Positions 1 through 10,743 of a stretch of 61,304 nt of DNA are shown here, piece by piece. How positions within the stretch are numbered: the first letter of the stretch is position 1; every line of letters begins with the position of its first letter. The stretch spans positions 16,292 to 77,595 of the forward strand of contig NW_003546454.1 of assembly GCF_000090795.2 (NCBI RefSeq), given 5' to 3'. A program made the position numbers and the translations under genes. The stretch comes from Amphimedon queenslandica. Taxonomy: Eukaryota > Porifera > Demospongiae > Haplosclerida > Niphatidae. Below the pieces are notes generated by a model, which saw only the letters and a list, made by a program, of their open reading frames with translations, was not told the DNA's origin and did no database searches.

Positions 1-1269
1 TGATATACAGGAGAGCTAAACTTTTAATTGTATAGTAATTATGTAGATGTTTTTAGACTTTGAAGTGTAGTGTAATGTGTGTTNTAAGAAACATTCTAAA
101 TTATTGAGTTAATTAATAATTGTGTCTGTGACTATTTGGTGAATGGACCTCAATTCATTCAATACAGTACAGACTATTCCCTGGTTTTTGGTTTTTGTCA
201 AATTTTAAAAGAATTCTTAAATATCCAATTTTCATTAGAAGTTTTTTTTCACATAACATATTGTATGTATTTAATAAATGTATAGCTAAACATTCATAGA
301 ACATGTTTAGAAGGAACTGCATGTATCTCATTTGTGCACTAGTTTTAACTGCATGACTGTTGCATTGCATTTAAAAAAATCACCATTATAAATTTGATCA
401 AAATAACTTGAGAATGAGCATAATAAATTTCTAATGAGTAGAGTAAGAGAGAGTGAGTAAGTTTCAGTGTCTCTGTCTACATTTTTGCTTTGTATCACTT
501 CACATTTTATCTGTATTTTAGACTAAAACCTATATACATGCATACGTTGGTATAATACTGGTAGTATAATTATTGTCATAGCCCTCTTGTAGTGCTCTTA
601 GCATCACTCAGCACTACATACTTTGAATGCACTTCAACTTTGAAGAGACTTGGTACTAAAGCCTTAATAACCAAAGAAAGGTTAATACAATACTGTATTG
701 TAAGATTTTAAAGTTTATGTAATTAATTATACATTGGTATAGTCACATGAGATTGATGAGAATGAGATACAATCACTTTTTCAAAAATTAAAATGCTCAG
801 AACTGAGAGAGAGAACACTCTACAGTCTCAGTACATTTTACTGGTACAAGAAGGAGATGAGCTGCTAAGAGAAGAGTCCAAAAAGAGCGAGGCAGTATAA
901 CAATGTGAATGACTTAATTATGTTACAATCACTATAATAACTGATTTTCATTTGATATGTCACAGTTATGAAAAAAACACTAGTTCATTGAGTCAGCTTT
1001 TCTAGCTAGTAGCATAACTCAACTATCATAGTACTCATTCTTTTTATCATGAGCTAAATCAGTCTACTCTCAGCTACAGCAAATTACACTGACCTTGCCG
1101 CTAATATACAAGCATTTTAGTGGTCATATTAAACAAGTACAGACTGCCAATTTGCAAGGTCTATGCAAATTGCTGTAAATTGTGATTTATGGTAAATGAG
1201 CAAACAACAGCACAGTTTGCTAGTCAGGTGAACCTGCCCTGACTAACAGTGTGTATTTCATGATTTGTA
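1..1269. other. AT-rich gene-free left edge
   Basis: I see no convincing coding exon here. Open frames are short, AT-biased and unlike known proteins. One undetermined base (n) is at position 84. The segment is probably intergenic DNA upstream of the beta-helix gene, although terminal exons of a gene outside the window cannot be excluded. Confidence 0.5.
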
Positions 1270-1481
1270 GCCAGTCTAGCTAGACTTATGTAAGCTAGCA
1301 GTTGATCTATGCACTTAGCTATCATCAGAGCTTTTGCTCTGTCAGAGTGTCATTGTTAGAGGCACAATATGGAGAGCCAGTCTAGCTATACTTATGTAAG
1401 CTAACAGTTAATGTATGCACTTATCACCACAGTTTTTGCAGGCTCTGTCAAAGTGTCATTGTCAGGGGCACAATATGGAGC
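1270..1481. repeat. 106-bp tandem duplication around the start codon
   Basis: Two direct copies (about 1270-1375 and 1376-1481) share the opening gccagtctagct, an internal gtcagagtgtcattg-like block and the end gcacaatatggag. The period is exactly 106 bp, measured between the ATGs at 1369 and 1475. Only the downstream ATG opens the long reading frame. The upstream copy gives a 12-codon ORF ending in TAA, so the duplication creates an upstream ORF or a duplicated transcription start region. Confidence 0.85.
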
Positions 1482-4400
1482 TGTGTCTGTTTCTGCACTG
1501 GCTCTTTCTTTCATCTATTGCTCTCTCTTTGGGAAATGGTTCAAAATTTTATGTTCATCCTAATGATGATCCTTCACAGTGTCCTAATGATATTCCTTGT
1601 TGGGACATTAACGAGTATGCTAACAATGCTTTCATGAATGACAGTGTCTATTATTTCCTGCCTGGAGTTCACAACTTGAATAGAAGCATTAATATAGAAT
1701 GGGGAAGTAACCTTACTTTCCAGGGAGAAGGAGTGATGAGGGAAGGTCCTCATACTACTGTCATGGAGTCACCAGTGGTAATACAATGTATCGGTTATGT
1801 AACTGTTACTTTTGGTAATTGTAATAATTTATCACTATCAAACCTTACCATTAAAAACTGTGGGTATAATGTGGCTGGCAGTGAGAATGGTTATCCTGGT
1901 CTTGTTATTAATGTGTCTAGTGCAAATTTGAGTTACATGTCACTGCAGGAGAGCCAGTGGATAGCATTATGGCTCATTGATGCCAGTGATATAACAGTTT
2001 ATCATTCTTCTTTTTACAGAAATGGTTATTCTATTGACATTTTGTACAATTATGACTTGCCATCTCAAAGTTTGCTTGAGGTAAATGAATGTAATTTTAC
2101 AGAGTCATTTACTGGACTATTTCTAACTCTTTATCAAAATGTTGATGTTAATATAAGAATAACTGCTGTCCATTTGTATAACAGCAGTTATGGAATTGAT
2201 TTGTTTAGTACAGCGAGGCTGTATGACTTACAGATGAATAGACTAGTGAGTAGTGGTTGTGGTACGGTATTTTATTTAAGACAAAATTCAACATCTGTTA
2301 CGGATAGCCCATCTATCAATATCACAGACAGTGTGATCTCTCAAAGTTCTTTGCGTGCTTTTCTGTTAAACAGTGGGAACATAAACATTAGTAATTGCAC
2401 CTTCAGCAACAATAGAGACAGTGCTCTTGGTTTAGTTAATGCGTTTGTTACATTTTTTGGTGACAATTACTTCATTAATAATATTGGTCGTAAAGGAGGT
2501 GGCATTAACTTTATTGTAGCATCGTATATCTACCTATCCCCTGATGCCTATTTGTCATTTATTAACAATAGTGCTGATGTTACAGGAGGTGCTATAAATA
2601 TAGATCAACCAGCAGTTTATTATTCTCATGTTTCTGTAGCTTTATGCTTCTTTCAATTCTTGGGTACTAGAAATAAAACATACCGTAGGTCGGGATATAT
2701 TCGCGGCTGCTTATTTTCGCGATAATAAAAACTAATAAAAAGGTTCAATTAAATACCATGGAAACCAATCGATTGTTGCTATGACAATAAGACCACGTGT
2801 TTATACAATTACAGTGTTCAGCAGCTAATTATCTATTCTTTAGCAGCTTTAGTGGGAGCCATCCAGTTCTTTATCCGCTATCTTCTTGTATGGACCACTA
2901 CCTTCGAAAATTGCATTTGGTAGTCATGGTGATTGCTGAGTGCGGGAAAAAATCGCGAAAATAAGCAGCCGCGAATATATCCCGACCTACGGTACTTTTA
3001 TTTTGATAACAATACAGCCAATGAAGCAGGAACCGTAATTTATGGAGGAGCTATAGACTCATGTCTTTTGGCAGAGGGTATATTTTTTGGACAATCGTCC
3101 TTTTTTGATGTCAGTACATTTGTCAATCAACCAGGTAACTCTGTTATATCATCTGATCCACTCAATGTCTGCTTCTGTAATGATGACAACTCTCCTAATT
3201 GCAGTATAAGCACAATGGACTTTTCAGCATTTCCTGGACAAAACATTGGTTTTGTCATGGCTCTGGTTGGACAATTTAACAATTTAACAACTGGTACTAT
3301 TGATATTTTGAATAGGTATTCAACAGCTTCCATTTCTTATGGTATAAAAGCTCAATGTACTCCAATCAGTTACAAATTTCAGTCAAAGGTTAATGTCACA
3401 CTGAGTGCTATTGTACAAAATAGCATTAACTTTAGTAAAAGGGTCTATGAAATAATAGATGTCAGAGTTTTACCCTGCCCTAAGGGTTTCTGCTTATCAA
3501 ATTTTTTTTGTAGTTTTGAATATATCAATGATACAGTCAGGAAATTCATTCAAAGTTGGAATAGCACTAACAATTCTGTGATGAAGCAACCTGAGTCTAA
3601 CTTGTGGTTAAGTGGCACTAGTGAGTGTACAATATCATATTCAAGTTGTCCATTTAATTATTGCAATGGCCCAAAAAACTTTAATTTAAGCAATCCTGAT
3701 GAACAGTGTGCCTCTAACTGAGCAGGTGACTTGTGTGGAACTTGCTCTGACAACTTCAGTCTAATGCTTGGCTCCAACAGGTGTGGGGAATGCAGCAATA
3801 ATGCTTATCTTGCTCTTATAATCCCATTTGCTATATTTGGTATTGCTCTAGTTATTCTGATTGTTGCTCTTAATCTAACAGTCACTGTTGGTACTATCAA
3901 TGGGCTACTCTTTTTTGCTAATGTCATTAAGATTTATCAACCTTTATTCCCACATTTTAATGAATTCACTATATTGAGTCAATTCATTTCATGGATCAGC
4001 ATGGACTTCGGTGTTGAGACATGCTTCTATAATCGCATGGAATCATGTGGTAAGACTGGTCTACAGTTTGTATTCACAGTTTATCTTTGGGCAATCATTT
4101 TACTCATCATATTTTTGAGCAAATGGTCAATGAAACTTACCAGATTAATGGGCAACAATGCAGTTCCTGTTTTATGTACTCTCCTCCTTCTCTCTTACAC
4201 TAAACTCCTACGTACCATTTTCTCCATCTTGAGCATTGATAGAATCTATCAAATGAGCAATGCAACAGATGGGCAGATTATAAAGCATGTGTGGTCAGTT
4301 GATGGTACTATTGAATATGCTCATGGCTGTCACTTAATCCTCTTCATTATTGCTTTACTAACACTAACATTTCTTTTCCTTCCTTATACAATGCTCCTTC

Positions 4401-5047
4401 TTCTCTTTCCTTTATGGGAATTGTGTCGTTCTAAATGTACCATTAGTACAACTTACTATATTAAGCTGAAGCCATTTTTTGATGCTTATGCTGGTCCCTA
4501 TACTGACTCATTTCGGTTTTGGCCTGGAATGCTGTTAGTAGTAAGGATTATACTAGCTGCAGTGGTTGCAACAAAAACTCAAAATGAAGAAAACATTGGA
4601 ATGGCTCCTCTTGGTCTATTGGTTGCAGTTATTGTGATTCTTCTCACTGCTTTGCGTCTTAAGGTTGTCTACAAGAACCCAAAACTCAATGCTCTTGATG
4701 AGTTTTATTTAATTTGTCTTATGATCACAACTGTTGTCGTATATGTTTCAAAGAATCCAAATGATTCCTTTGGAGCAGAGATAATCATCTTTGGTTTTAG
4801 CTTTGTTTGTTTTTTGGGTACAATAGTTTATCATGCTTACAACAAAGAAACTGTGAAGAATATTTTGAAGAAAGCAAAAAAGGCAGCAGAAATGAAGATA
4901 TCAATCACAAAAAGCAGCATTAAACTTGATGATAATATGAGCACTGATGAAGCAAGAATGAGGTTGCCTACCGTCACTTCAACAGTGTTTGATACAAGTG
5001 ACATTTACGAGTTACGTGAGCCATTACTTGACATAAAAGAAAGCTAA
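1475..5047 (+). pseudogene. Beta-helix ectodomain / multi-TM protein, disrupted by a mobile element and a stop
   Basis: The frame starts with a signal peptide (ATG 1475; hydrophobic LFLHWLFLSSIALSLG). An Asn/Ser-rich region follows with repeated short beta-strand signatures such as NLSLSNLTIKNCG and NINISNCTFSNN, typical of right-handed parallel beta-helices. Next comes a Cys-rich linker (LCGTCSDN...RCGECSN, about 3728-3810). At least seven hydrophobic segments lie between about 3810 and 4840, then a cytoplasmic tail. A palindromic element (2683-2992) sits inside the coding frame. Removing it with one TA duplicate (312 nt, a multiple of 3) rejoins the frame as NKTY/FYFDNN. A second lesion is an in-frame TGA at 3719-3721, where CGA (Arg) is a likely ancestor. 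Without these the frame would be about 1,087 codons. It is probably a recent pseudogene or a defective allele of a sponge family. The function is unknown; a receptor or adhesion role is only inferred from topology. Confidence 0.7.
2683..2992. mobile_element. 310-bp fold-back MITE in an exon (TA target site)
   Basis: Perfect 40-bp terminal inverted repeats (2683-2722 and 2953-2992) begin CCGTAGGTCGGGATATATTC. The element is flanked by TA on both sides (2681-2682, 2993-2994), the target duplication of Tc1/mariner-type transposition. It carries no transposase ORF, so it is non-autonomous. The untouched 40-bp palindrome suggests a young insertion. Confidence 0.92.
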
Positions 5048-5267
5048 ACTTTTAATTATTTTAAAGTGTGAACACCTTTCATTTTATTTTAATGATTTAG
5101 CTTTATGTAGGGAGAATTGCTACTTTAATTACAATAATTTATTTGTTGCAATTTTTCCTGCTTTTGCTCTTCAATTTTCTGTTGTTGGTCTTTATTTTTT
5201 ACTATCTTATAATAATAATAATTTTGGAAAACAAAATGAATAAGTTAATTACTAATAAATGCATTGG

Positions 5268-8200
5268 CTAATGTTTTCTTTGTTTCTTGTATTGTGCCTT
5301 TTGTCTCCTATTATCTTTCTTCATGCGAGGATCCACTACTTTAAATCTTCCACTCACACCAGCTGGTCTCTTCACTCTCTTCCCCAGTCCTCTCTTAGCA
5401 ACAACATACTGCACATCACGCTTCTTATTACTCGTAAGCCCTGCCTTCTTGTAGATCCCTATATACAATTAGCATATTGTAAGCAGTAATATGATAATAA
5501 TCATGGCATACCTTTAATCTGACGGACTTTCTCTTGATCAGTAACATCAGGAGTATCACAAATAACTCGAGCTTTCTCTCTTGCTTTGGTAAGCTTACGA
5601 GCTGCTCTTTGCTTCTTCCTTGCCTTAGCTTCTGCTATCTTCTTTATAGGACGAGCATTTATCTCTTTAAGCCTCTTACGATACTCATCAACCATATCTT
5701 TAGTGATTGGTAACTGCTTCTGACAATGTGAGCTCTCGTCTTCCCTGAACCAATCAGGTAAGTTAGGATCATCTGATGTCCACCTGTTGTATCCACTCTC
5801 TATCAAATCCTGCCTCTTCTTGCGTGATTGGACTAGGAGGGCACCAATGGCCAGTCCTGCTGGATCTAGTTTCCGTACTTTCTTTGGTGCTACATCTTCT
5901 TCATCTTCTGATGTATCACTGTCATCATCAAATCCTGAGTGTTGTACAGCAGTAGGAGATATAGCTAGATCCTCTACATTATTCTCACTATAAGTAATAA
6001 ATAATAAAACAAATGATAGCACACACAAATTAATTAAGTTACACATAGATCTACATGTACACCTCAATGTGCAATATTTGAAATAAACAAGTGTTTAACT
6101 GTTTGACTCACTCATTCTCATCTTCATCATTTGATCCTTGTTCCTCTTCTTTACTGATGATCTTCCCTCCTTTCTGTTTATATCTTTCCATGGCAGCTGC
6201 CACTTCCTCCTCCTCATCTTTCTCTCCGCTAAGAACTCCCTCAAACAAAGGATTGCTGAACCAACGGACAGTCTTCTGAGACTTCCCTTTCTTCTTATCC
6301 TCTAAACTAACAACCAATGGATTACCTATAAAAATTCATATGCCCATGCATAATCATAATTATAATAATACATACACAGTACACACAAAAATATTCATTT
6401 TATCTAATGCACTCCTATAATTAGCCTATTACTGCAGTAACTGTATGTCATTCACAGTCAGGTACTCATGTATAATGAATGGCTTACTTTTGTCTTCATT
6501 ATCTAGTTCCATATCCTCATCATTGTCATCATCATCAGACTCTTCATACTCAATCTCTCCTTCTTCATTCTCTTCTTCTTCGTTGCTGCTGTCTTCCCTG
6601 ATGTTATAGTCTTCCTCTACTAGCAATGGTCGTTGAGCTGATGCTGTTTCTTCATCGTCAGTCTCAAGAGCGTCTCCATCAATATCCTCTCCTTCAACCT
6701 CTTCCAATTGGCTTGAGGTTTTTATGTGATTTAAGGAAAAGAGTTTCTCTTTACCTCCAGAGGTAACCTCACCAGTCACTGGGTCATCTTCCTCTTGCTG
6801 AGACTTGAGACGCTCCTCAACTTTCCTCCTTTGCTTTCTCTTGTACCTCAGTATACTATTAGAATTAAAAAGGTATTGTGTACTGTACAATTAATACACT
6901 TTCTAATATATATGTAATGTATGCATGCTTTTGTTCAATTTGTTGTTGAGTTTATTCTGATCAAGTTTGGATTTTCTAAATGGACACTATAGTGAAGGGT
7001 ATTGTTAAAAATTCCTAGGAAAGAATTCTCCATTTTTACTAGAAAGAATGTAAAACATTGAGGGGCTCCGCCTCCAGACCGCACCTCCCAGTCACGCCCA
7101 GACGTACGTTCAAGTTCTTGTAAGTAAGGGCTTCGCCCAATAATTTTTTTCTGATGCATATGTACTTACATGTGTGTTGTAGAGTGAATTCTAATCAAAG
7201 TTGAATTTTAAAGTTACTCTACAACCGGGCCAAAATTCCTGTACTGTACAGGGTCTTTGGTCAAATTTCGCCAAAAATAAAAAAGAAAGAATTCTCGATT
7301 TTTATATTTTTCCTGATACATATACATGTTCTTATGTTGAGTAGAAATTTTGAGCTGATTCCAATCAAATTTGGATTTTTTTATGAATTTTTAAAGTTAC
7401 TTCAAAATCTAGCCAAAATCCCTGTACTATAGTACAGGGTCATTGGCCAAATTTCGCCAAAAATGAAAAGGAGAGAATTTTCCATTTAAAAATTTTTTCT
7501 GATACACATACATGTTCTTATGTTGAGTAGAAATTTTGAGCTAATTCCAATCAAATTTGGATTTTTTATGAATTTTTAAAGTTACTTCAAAATCTAGCCA
7601 AAATCCCTGTACTATAGTACAGGGTCTTTGGCCAAATTTCGCCAAAAATGAAAGGAGAGAATTTTCCATTTAAAAATTTTTTTCTGATACACATACATGT
7701 TCTTATGTTGAGTAGAAAGTTTGAGCTAATTCCAATCACATTTGTATTTTTTATGAATTTTAAAATTTGTTCCAAAATTAGGCCAAATACCATGGACTAA
7801 TACAGGGAATTTTTGCCAAAACGGATATAAAAAAAATCTCAATTTCAATCATATTTCCCCTCCCCTTTACCTCTTTAATTCTGCTTTTTCTTCTTTAGCT
7901 AGTTCTTTGACTCTAGCATCAACTTCTGACAAGTCCATTTCATTGTCTGAGCCGGCCCCTTTAGTACCAGACTCATCCTCACTGTCACTAACTTGATCGA
8001 GAAACTCTTTCATTTTAGCTCTCCATTTAATGAGTACCTTTAATTCTTTCAAACCTAGTACCTATATGTACATAGCACTAATGTCATGTCATTAGAGCTA
8101 GTATATATACCTTAATGTCACTACAGAGTTCTTTTATTTCCTCAGTTGTTAGTGGGTGCTTATTAAATACTTCACTCGTTTTATCAAACACAAACTGATG

Positions 8201-9329
8201 TGAGCTGGCCAATACTGACATGTGGTCATCACTCAATATGAAATCAACAACAGGCAAAGAGTTAAATAATACATGCTGTCCCTCTGGATAACCTGTAGAT
8301 GAAGACTTGGTGTGTTTCTATACAATGATAATAATATAATAATTATTATTATAACTATAACAACTGTACTTAATGATGTAGAAGTACCTGAATATTCTGC
8401 AATGTGATTTTAGGTTTCTCCAGAGGTTCCTGCTCTTCAAAAACAAACTTTGGATCCAAGAGTTTCTCGTCTGGTTTTCCTTTCACAAGATACTCTTGAC
8501 AGACGACGAATATCTCTGCAGATTCGCTACGAGAGGCCTGAGGCTTAGTTGCATGAACTTTCTTGAATAACTTTTGAAATACGTTTAGCAGCTGTTGATA
8601 GTCTTTAGACCTAAAGACCTGAAAATAAACAAGAGAGTGTAGTATGATTTTATTAACTTATAGATCTCATACTTTAGTGACAAACCATCCGCCAGGTTTC
8701 AAGAAGTCTGTTGCTAGTTTTAATGCGCTGAGGGTCAGTCGTGCTTGAGAGAAGGCATCTTGTATCCATGCTGATCCTACATTAGGAGCACCATCATTAA
8801 GTACACAGTCAACCTTCCAAGTCTTCAATTCTTTCTGGATTAGCTATAAAAATAGAAAAAATAATTGAAAAAAAAAAGATTTTAAGAATGAGGAGGAAAA
8901 AAGAAAGTATGCATTGACCGGGAATCGAACCCGGGCCTCCCGCGTGGCAGGCGAGAATTCTACCACTGAACCATCAATGCACATTCTGCAAACGTCCAAC
9001 AAAAACTAAGTTTTTAAAGGTTGGCTCACATGTCTACAATTGGGAGTTGTTATATCGGCTTGAATAGTGATAGCATTTGGTATCGGCTTTATAGAGACCA
9101 GATCAACTCCAATGATAAGACTAGAAACTGGCATATGCTGTGAGGCCACTTGCAACCAGCCACCAGGAGCAGCGCAGAGATCAATAAGGACTCGTGACTT
9201 CTGGAGAAACTGAAACTTCCTGTTGAGCTGTATAAGCTTGAAAGCAGACCTAGCTCTATATCCCGTCTCTTTTGCTAAGTGATAGAACTTGTCTTTTCTT
9301 TTCTTTCCTATTTTTGCTTTCTTCCCCAT
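5268..9329 (-). CDS. FTSJ3: pre-rRNA 2'-O-ribose methyltransferase FTSJ3 (Spb1 family)
   Basis: Nine exons: 9329-9030, 8843-8673, 8618-8388, 8317-8111, 8061-7871, 6855-6488, 6325-6112, 5987-5512, 5458-5268, giving about 782 aa, close to Spb1/FTSJ3 length. The start [19 protein letters not shown] and the SAM-binding [13 protein letters not shown] are nearly identical to FTSJ3. Exon 2 carries LNDGAPNVG and the catalytic-Lys region GGWFVTK. The middle is acidic and low-complexity. Exons 8-9 hold the Spb1 C-terminal domain ([38 protein letters not shown]). The family acts in the nucleolus and methylates 27S pre-rRNA during 60S maturation. The start lies head-to-head with ZNF622, 139 bp apart. Intron 1 holds a tRNA-Gly gene; intron 5 holds a tandem repeat. 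Confidence 0.96.
6935..7860. repeat. Tandem ~185-bp repeat in FTSJ3 intron 5
   Basis: About four units recur with the landmark gttcttatgttgagtagaaa near 7328, 7514 and 7699, giving a period of about 185 bp. Two units contain the perfect palindrome CCCTGTACTATAGTACAGGG (7420-7439 and 7605-7624). Each unit also has a tttcgccaaaaatgaaa block. Related, more diverged units occur elsewhere in this window, for example 17790-18115 and 22930-23450. Confidence 0.85.
8910..8980 (-). tRNA. tRNA-Gly(GCC) inside FTSJ3 intron 1
   Basis: The reverse complement begins GCATTGATGGTTCAGTGG, carries anticodon GCC in the loop CTGCCAC, has the T-arm GGGTTCGATTCCC and ends TCAATGC plus discriminator A. The acceptor stem pairs fully (GCATTGA/TCAATGC). 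It is almost identical to animal tRNA-Gly-GCC. A run of six T on the transcribed strand at 8902-8897 is a Pol III terminator. The gene lies in the same orientation as its host, between FTSJ3 exons 1 and 2. Confidence 0.97.
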
Positions 9330-9468
9330 GATGATTTGTTGAGTATGATGCACGTGTCTACTAGGGTGTGGCTGAAAGGTGTGTAAACCATACCCCATAT
9401 TATTGCACCATCAGTCCATCACCTCTCGAGTCTCTTTCTTCTTTTCTCAGTCTTTTATTCGACGTAAC
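9330..9468. promoter_or_regulatory. Bidirectional promoter, FTSJ3 / ZNF622
   Basis: These 139 bp separate the two divergent start codons and must carry both 5' UTRs and core promoters. They contain an E-box-like cacgtg, a CACCC/KLF-like agggtgtggct, and a pyrimidine-rich tract (tctctttcttcttttctcag) ahead of ZNF622. Both genes make large ribosomal subunit biogenesis factors, so co-regulation is plausible. The promoter call is inferred from geometry. Confidence 0.6.
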
Positions 9469-10524
9469 ATGTCTGGAGTTCACTCTGTCTATACCTGTAT
9501 AACATGTCAGGTTGCATTTGATGGCCCAGAGCTCCAGAGGTCTCATTACAAGACGGACTGGCACCGTTACAACCTCAAACGTAAAGTGGTTGAGCTCCCT
9601 CCAGTCACAGCAGAGACATTCAAAGAGAGAGTTCTGGCACTCAAGATGGAGGAGAGTCTCAGTGTTGAAGAGAAACATCTCTACTGTACTCCTTGTCGCA
9701 AGACCTTTTCAAGCGATAAGTCGTTTGAGAGTCATCAACGCTCACAGAAACACAAAAGCATTGTCAAAAAGAATGGAGAAACCTCACCTCCAAAAGTCAA
9801 GACGACATCAAAGAGCGAGACGGAAATTAAGGAAGAAGAAGAGGATATGGAAGAAGTCGAAGATGGAGAACCACTAACTGTAACAGAGTGTCTCTTCTGT
9901 CCTCATTGTGAAGAGGACATGGAATCAAACCTTGATCACATGAGCCGAGCTCATGGGTTCTTCATCCCTGACATTGAGTACCTTACCGACCTCAAGGGAC
10001 TCATTGAGTACCTTGGTGAGAAAGTAGGCAGTGGTAATCTATGCCTCTATTGTAATGAAAGAGGCAAAATGTTCTTTACAGTTGAAGCTGTACAGCATCA
10101 CATGATTGATAAATGTCACTGTAAGATATTCTTTGAAGGAGATGCTGCTCTGGAATATGCTGAGTTTTACGATTACACTAAGAGTTATCCTGATGAGGGA
10201 TCTCCTGATGATGACGTCGTTCAGTCTGGATTGACTGTTAATGATGATCTTGAATTAGTGTTACCATCTGGTGCAATGTTAGGCCATCGTTATCTCAAGA
10301 ACCACTACAAGCAGCGAGTCCCGCTTATGGTCACACGTAAGCCAAGTCTTGTGTCTAAAGTGGTTGCTAACTATCGCTCGATTGGTTGGAAGGAATCTTC
10401 AGATGCATTAAAGAGGCAGAGAGATGTTGCTTGGGCATCGAAAATGGCTCAGCAGCGAAAGATGAAGCTGAGTGTTAAGGCAAATAGCTTTCAGAAGCAC
10501 TTTCGTCCTCAAGTTGTGTTTTAA
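9469..10524 (+). CDS. ZNF622: Zinc finger protein 622 (Rei1/Reh1 family 60S maturation factor)
   Basis: Single exon of 351 aa starting MSGVHSVYTCITCQVAFDG. Two U1-type C2H2 fingers lie at about residues 10-32 and 67-91 (CITC...H; YCTPCRKTFSSDKSFESH). Two more Cys/His motifs follow (CLFCPHCEEDM...H, GNLCLYCNERGKMF...H), then the conserved C-terminus LPSGAMLGHRYLKNHYKQRV. An acidic stretch separates fingers 2 and 3. The family acts in the cytoplasm in late 60S maturation, in the step that releases and recycles a nuclear export factor. I prefer ATG 9469 because homology begins there; the open frame upstream is 5' UTR. The divergent neighbour FTSJ3 also serves 60S production. Confidence 0.95.
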   Translation: MSGVHSVYTCITCQVAFDGPELQRSHYKTDWHRYNLKRKVVELPPVTAETFKERVLALKMEESLSVEEKHLYCTPCRKTFSSDKSFESHQRSQKHKSIVKKNGETSPPKVKTTSKSETEIKEEEEDMEEVEDGEPLTVTECLFCPHCEEDMESNLDHMSRAHGFFIPDIEYLTDLKGLIEYLGEKVGSGNLCLYCNERGKMFFTVEAVQHHMIDKCHCKIFFEGDAALEYAEFYDYTKSYPDEGSPDDDVVQSGLTVNDDLELVLPSGAMLGHRYLKNHYKQRVPLMVTRKPSLVSKVVANYRSIGWKESSDALKRQRDVAWASKMAQQRKMKLSVKANSFQKHFRPQVVF

Positions 10525-10743
10525 GACTGAAGTTGTCTTGTGATATTAATATTGTTGCATTTAATGTATTATAAATTTTTGCCCACTTTGATGTCTTTTT
10601 GTGTCTATAAAAAGCTCCAAGTAGTTATTTAACTAATTACTAATTTAACCTACTCATGCTTTGGATGGCACATAACATTGGCATCCAGGGAGTCAGTGAA
10701 GTCATTCCTCCTACATACCATACGGTAGAGCAGAAGACTCATC

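Noticed and set aside
3719-3721. Selenocysteine codon
   Set aside because: The residue expected at this place is Arg, and I see no SECIS-like structure. A CGA-to-TGA change is simpler.
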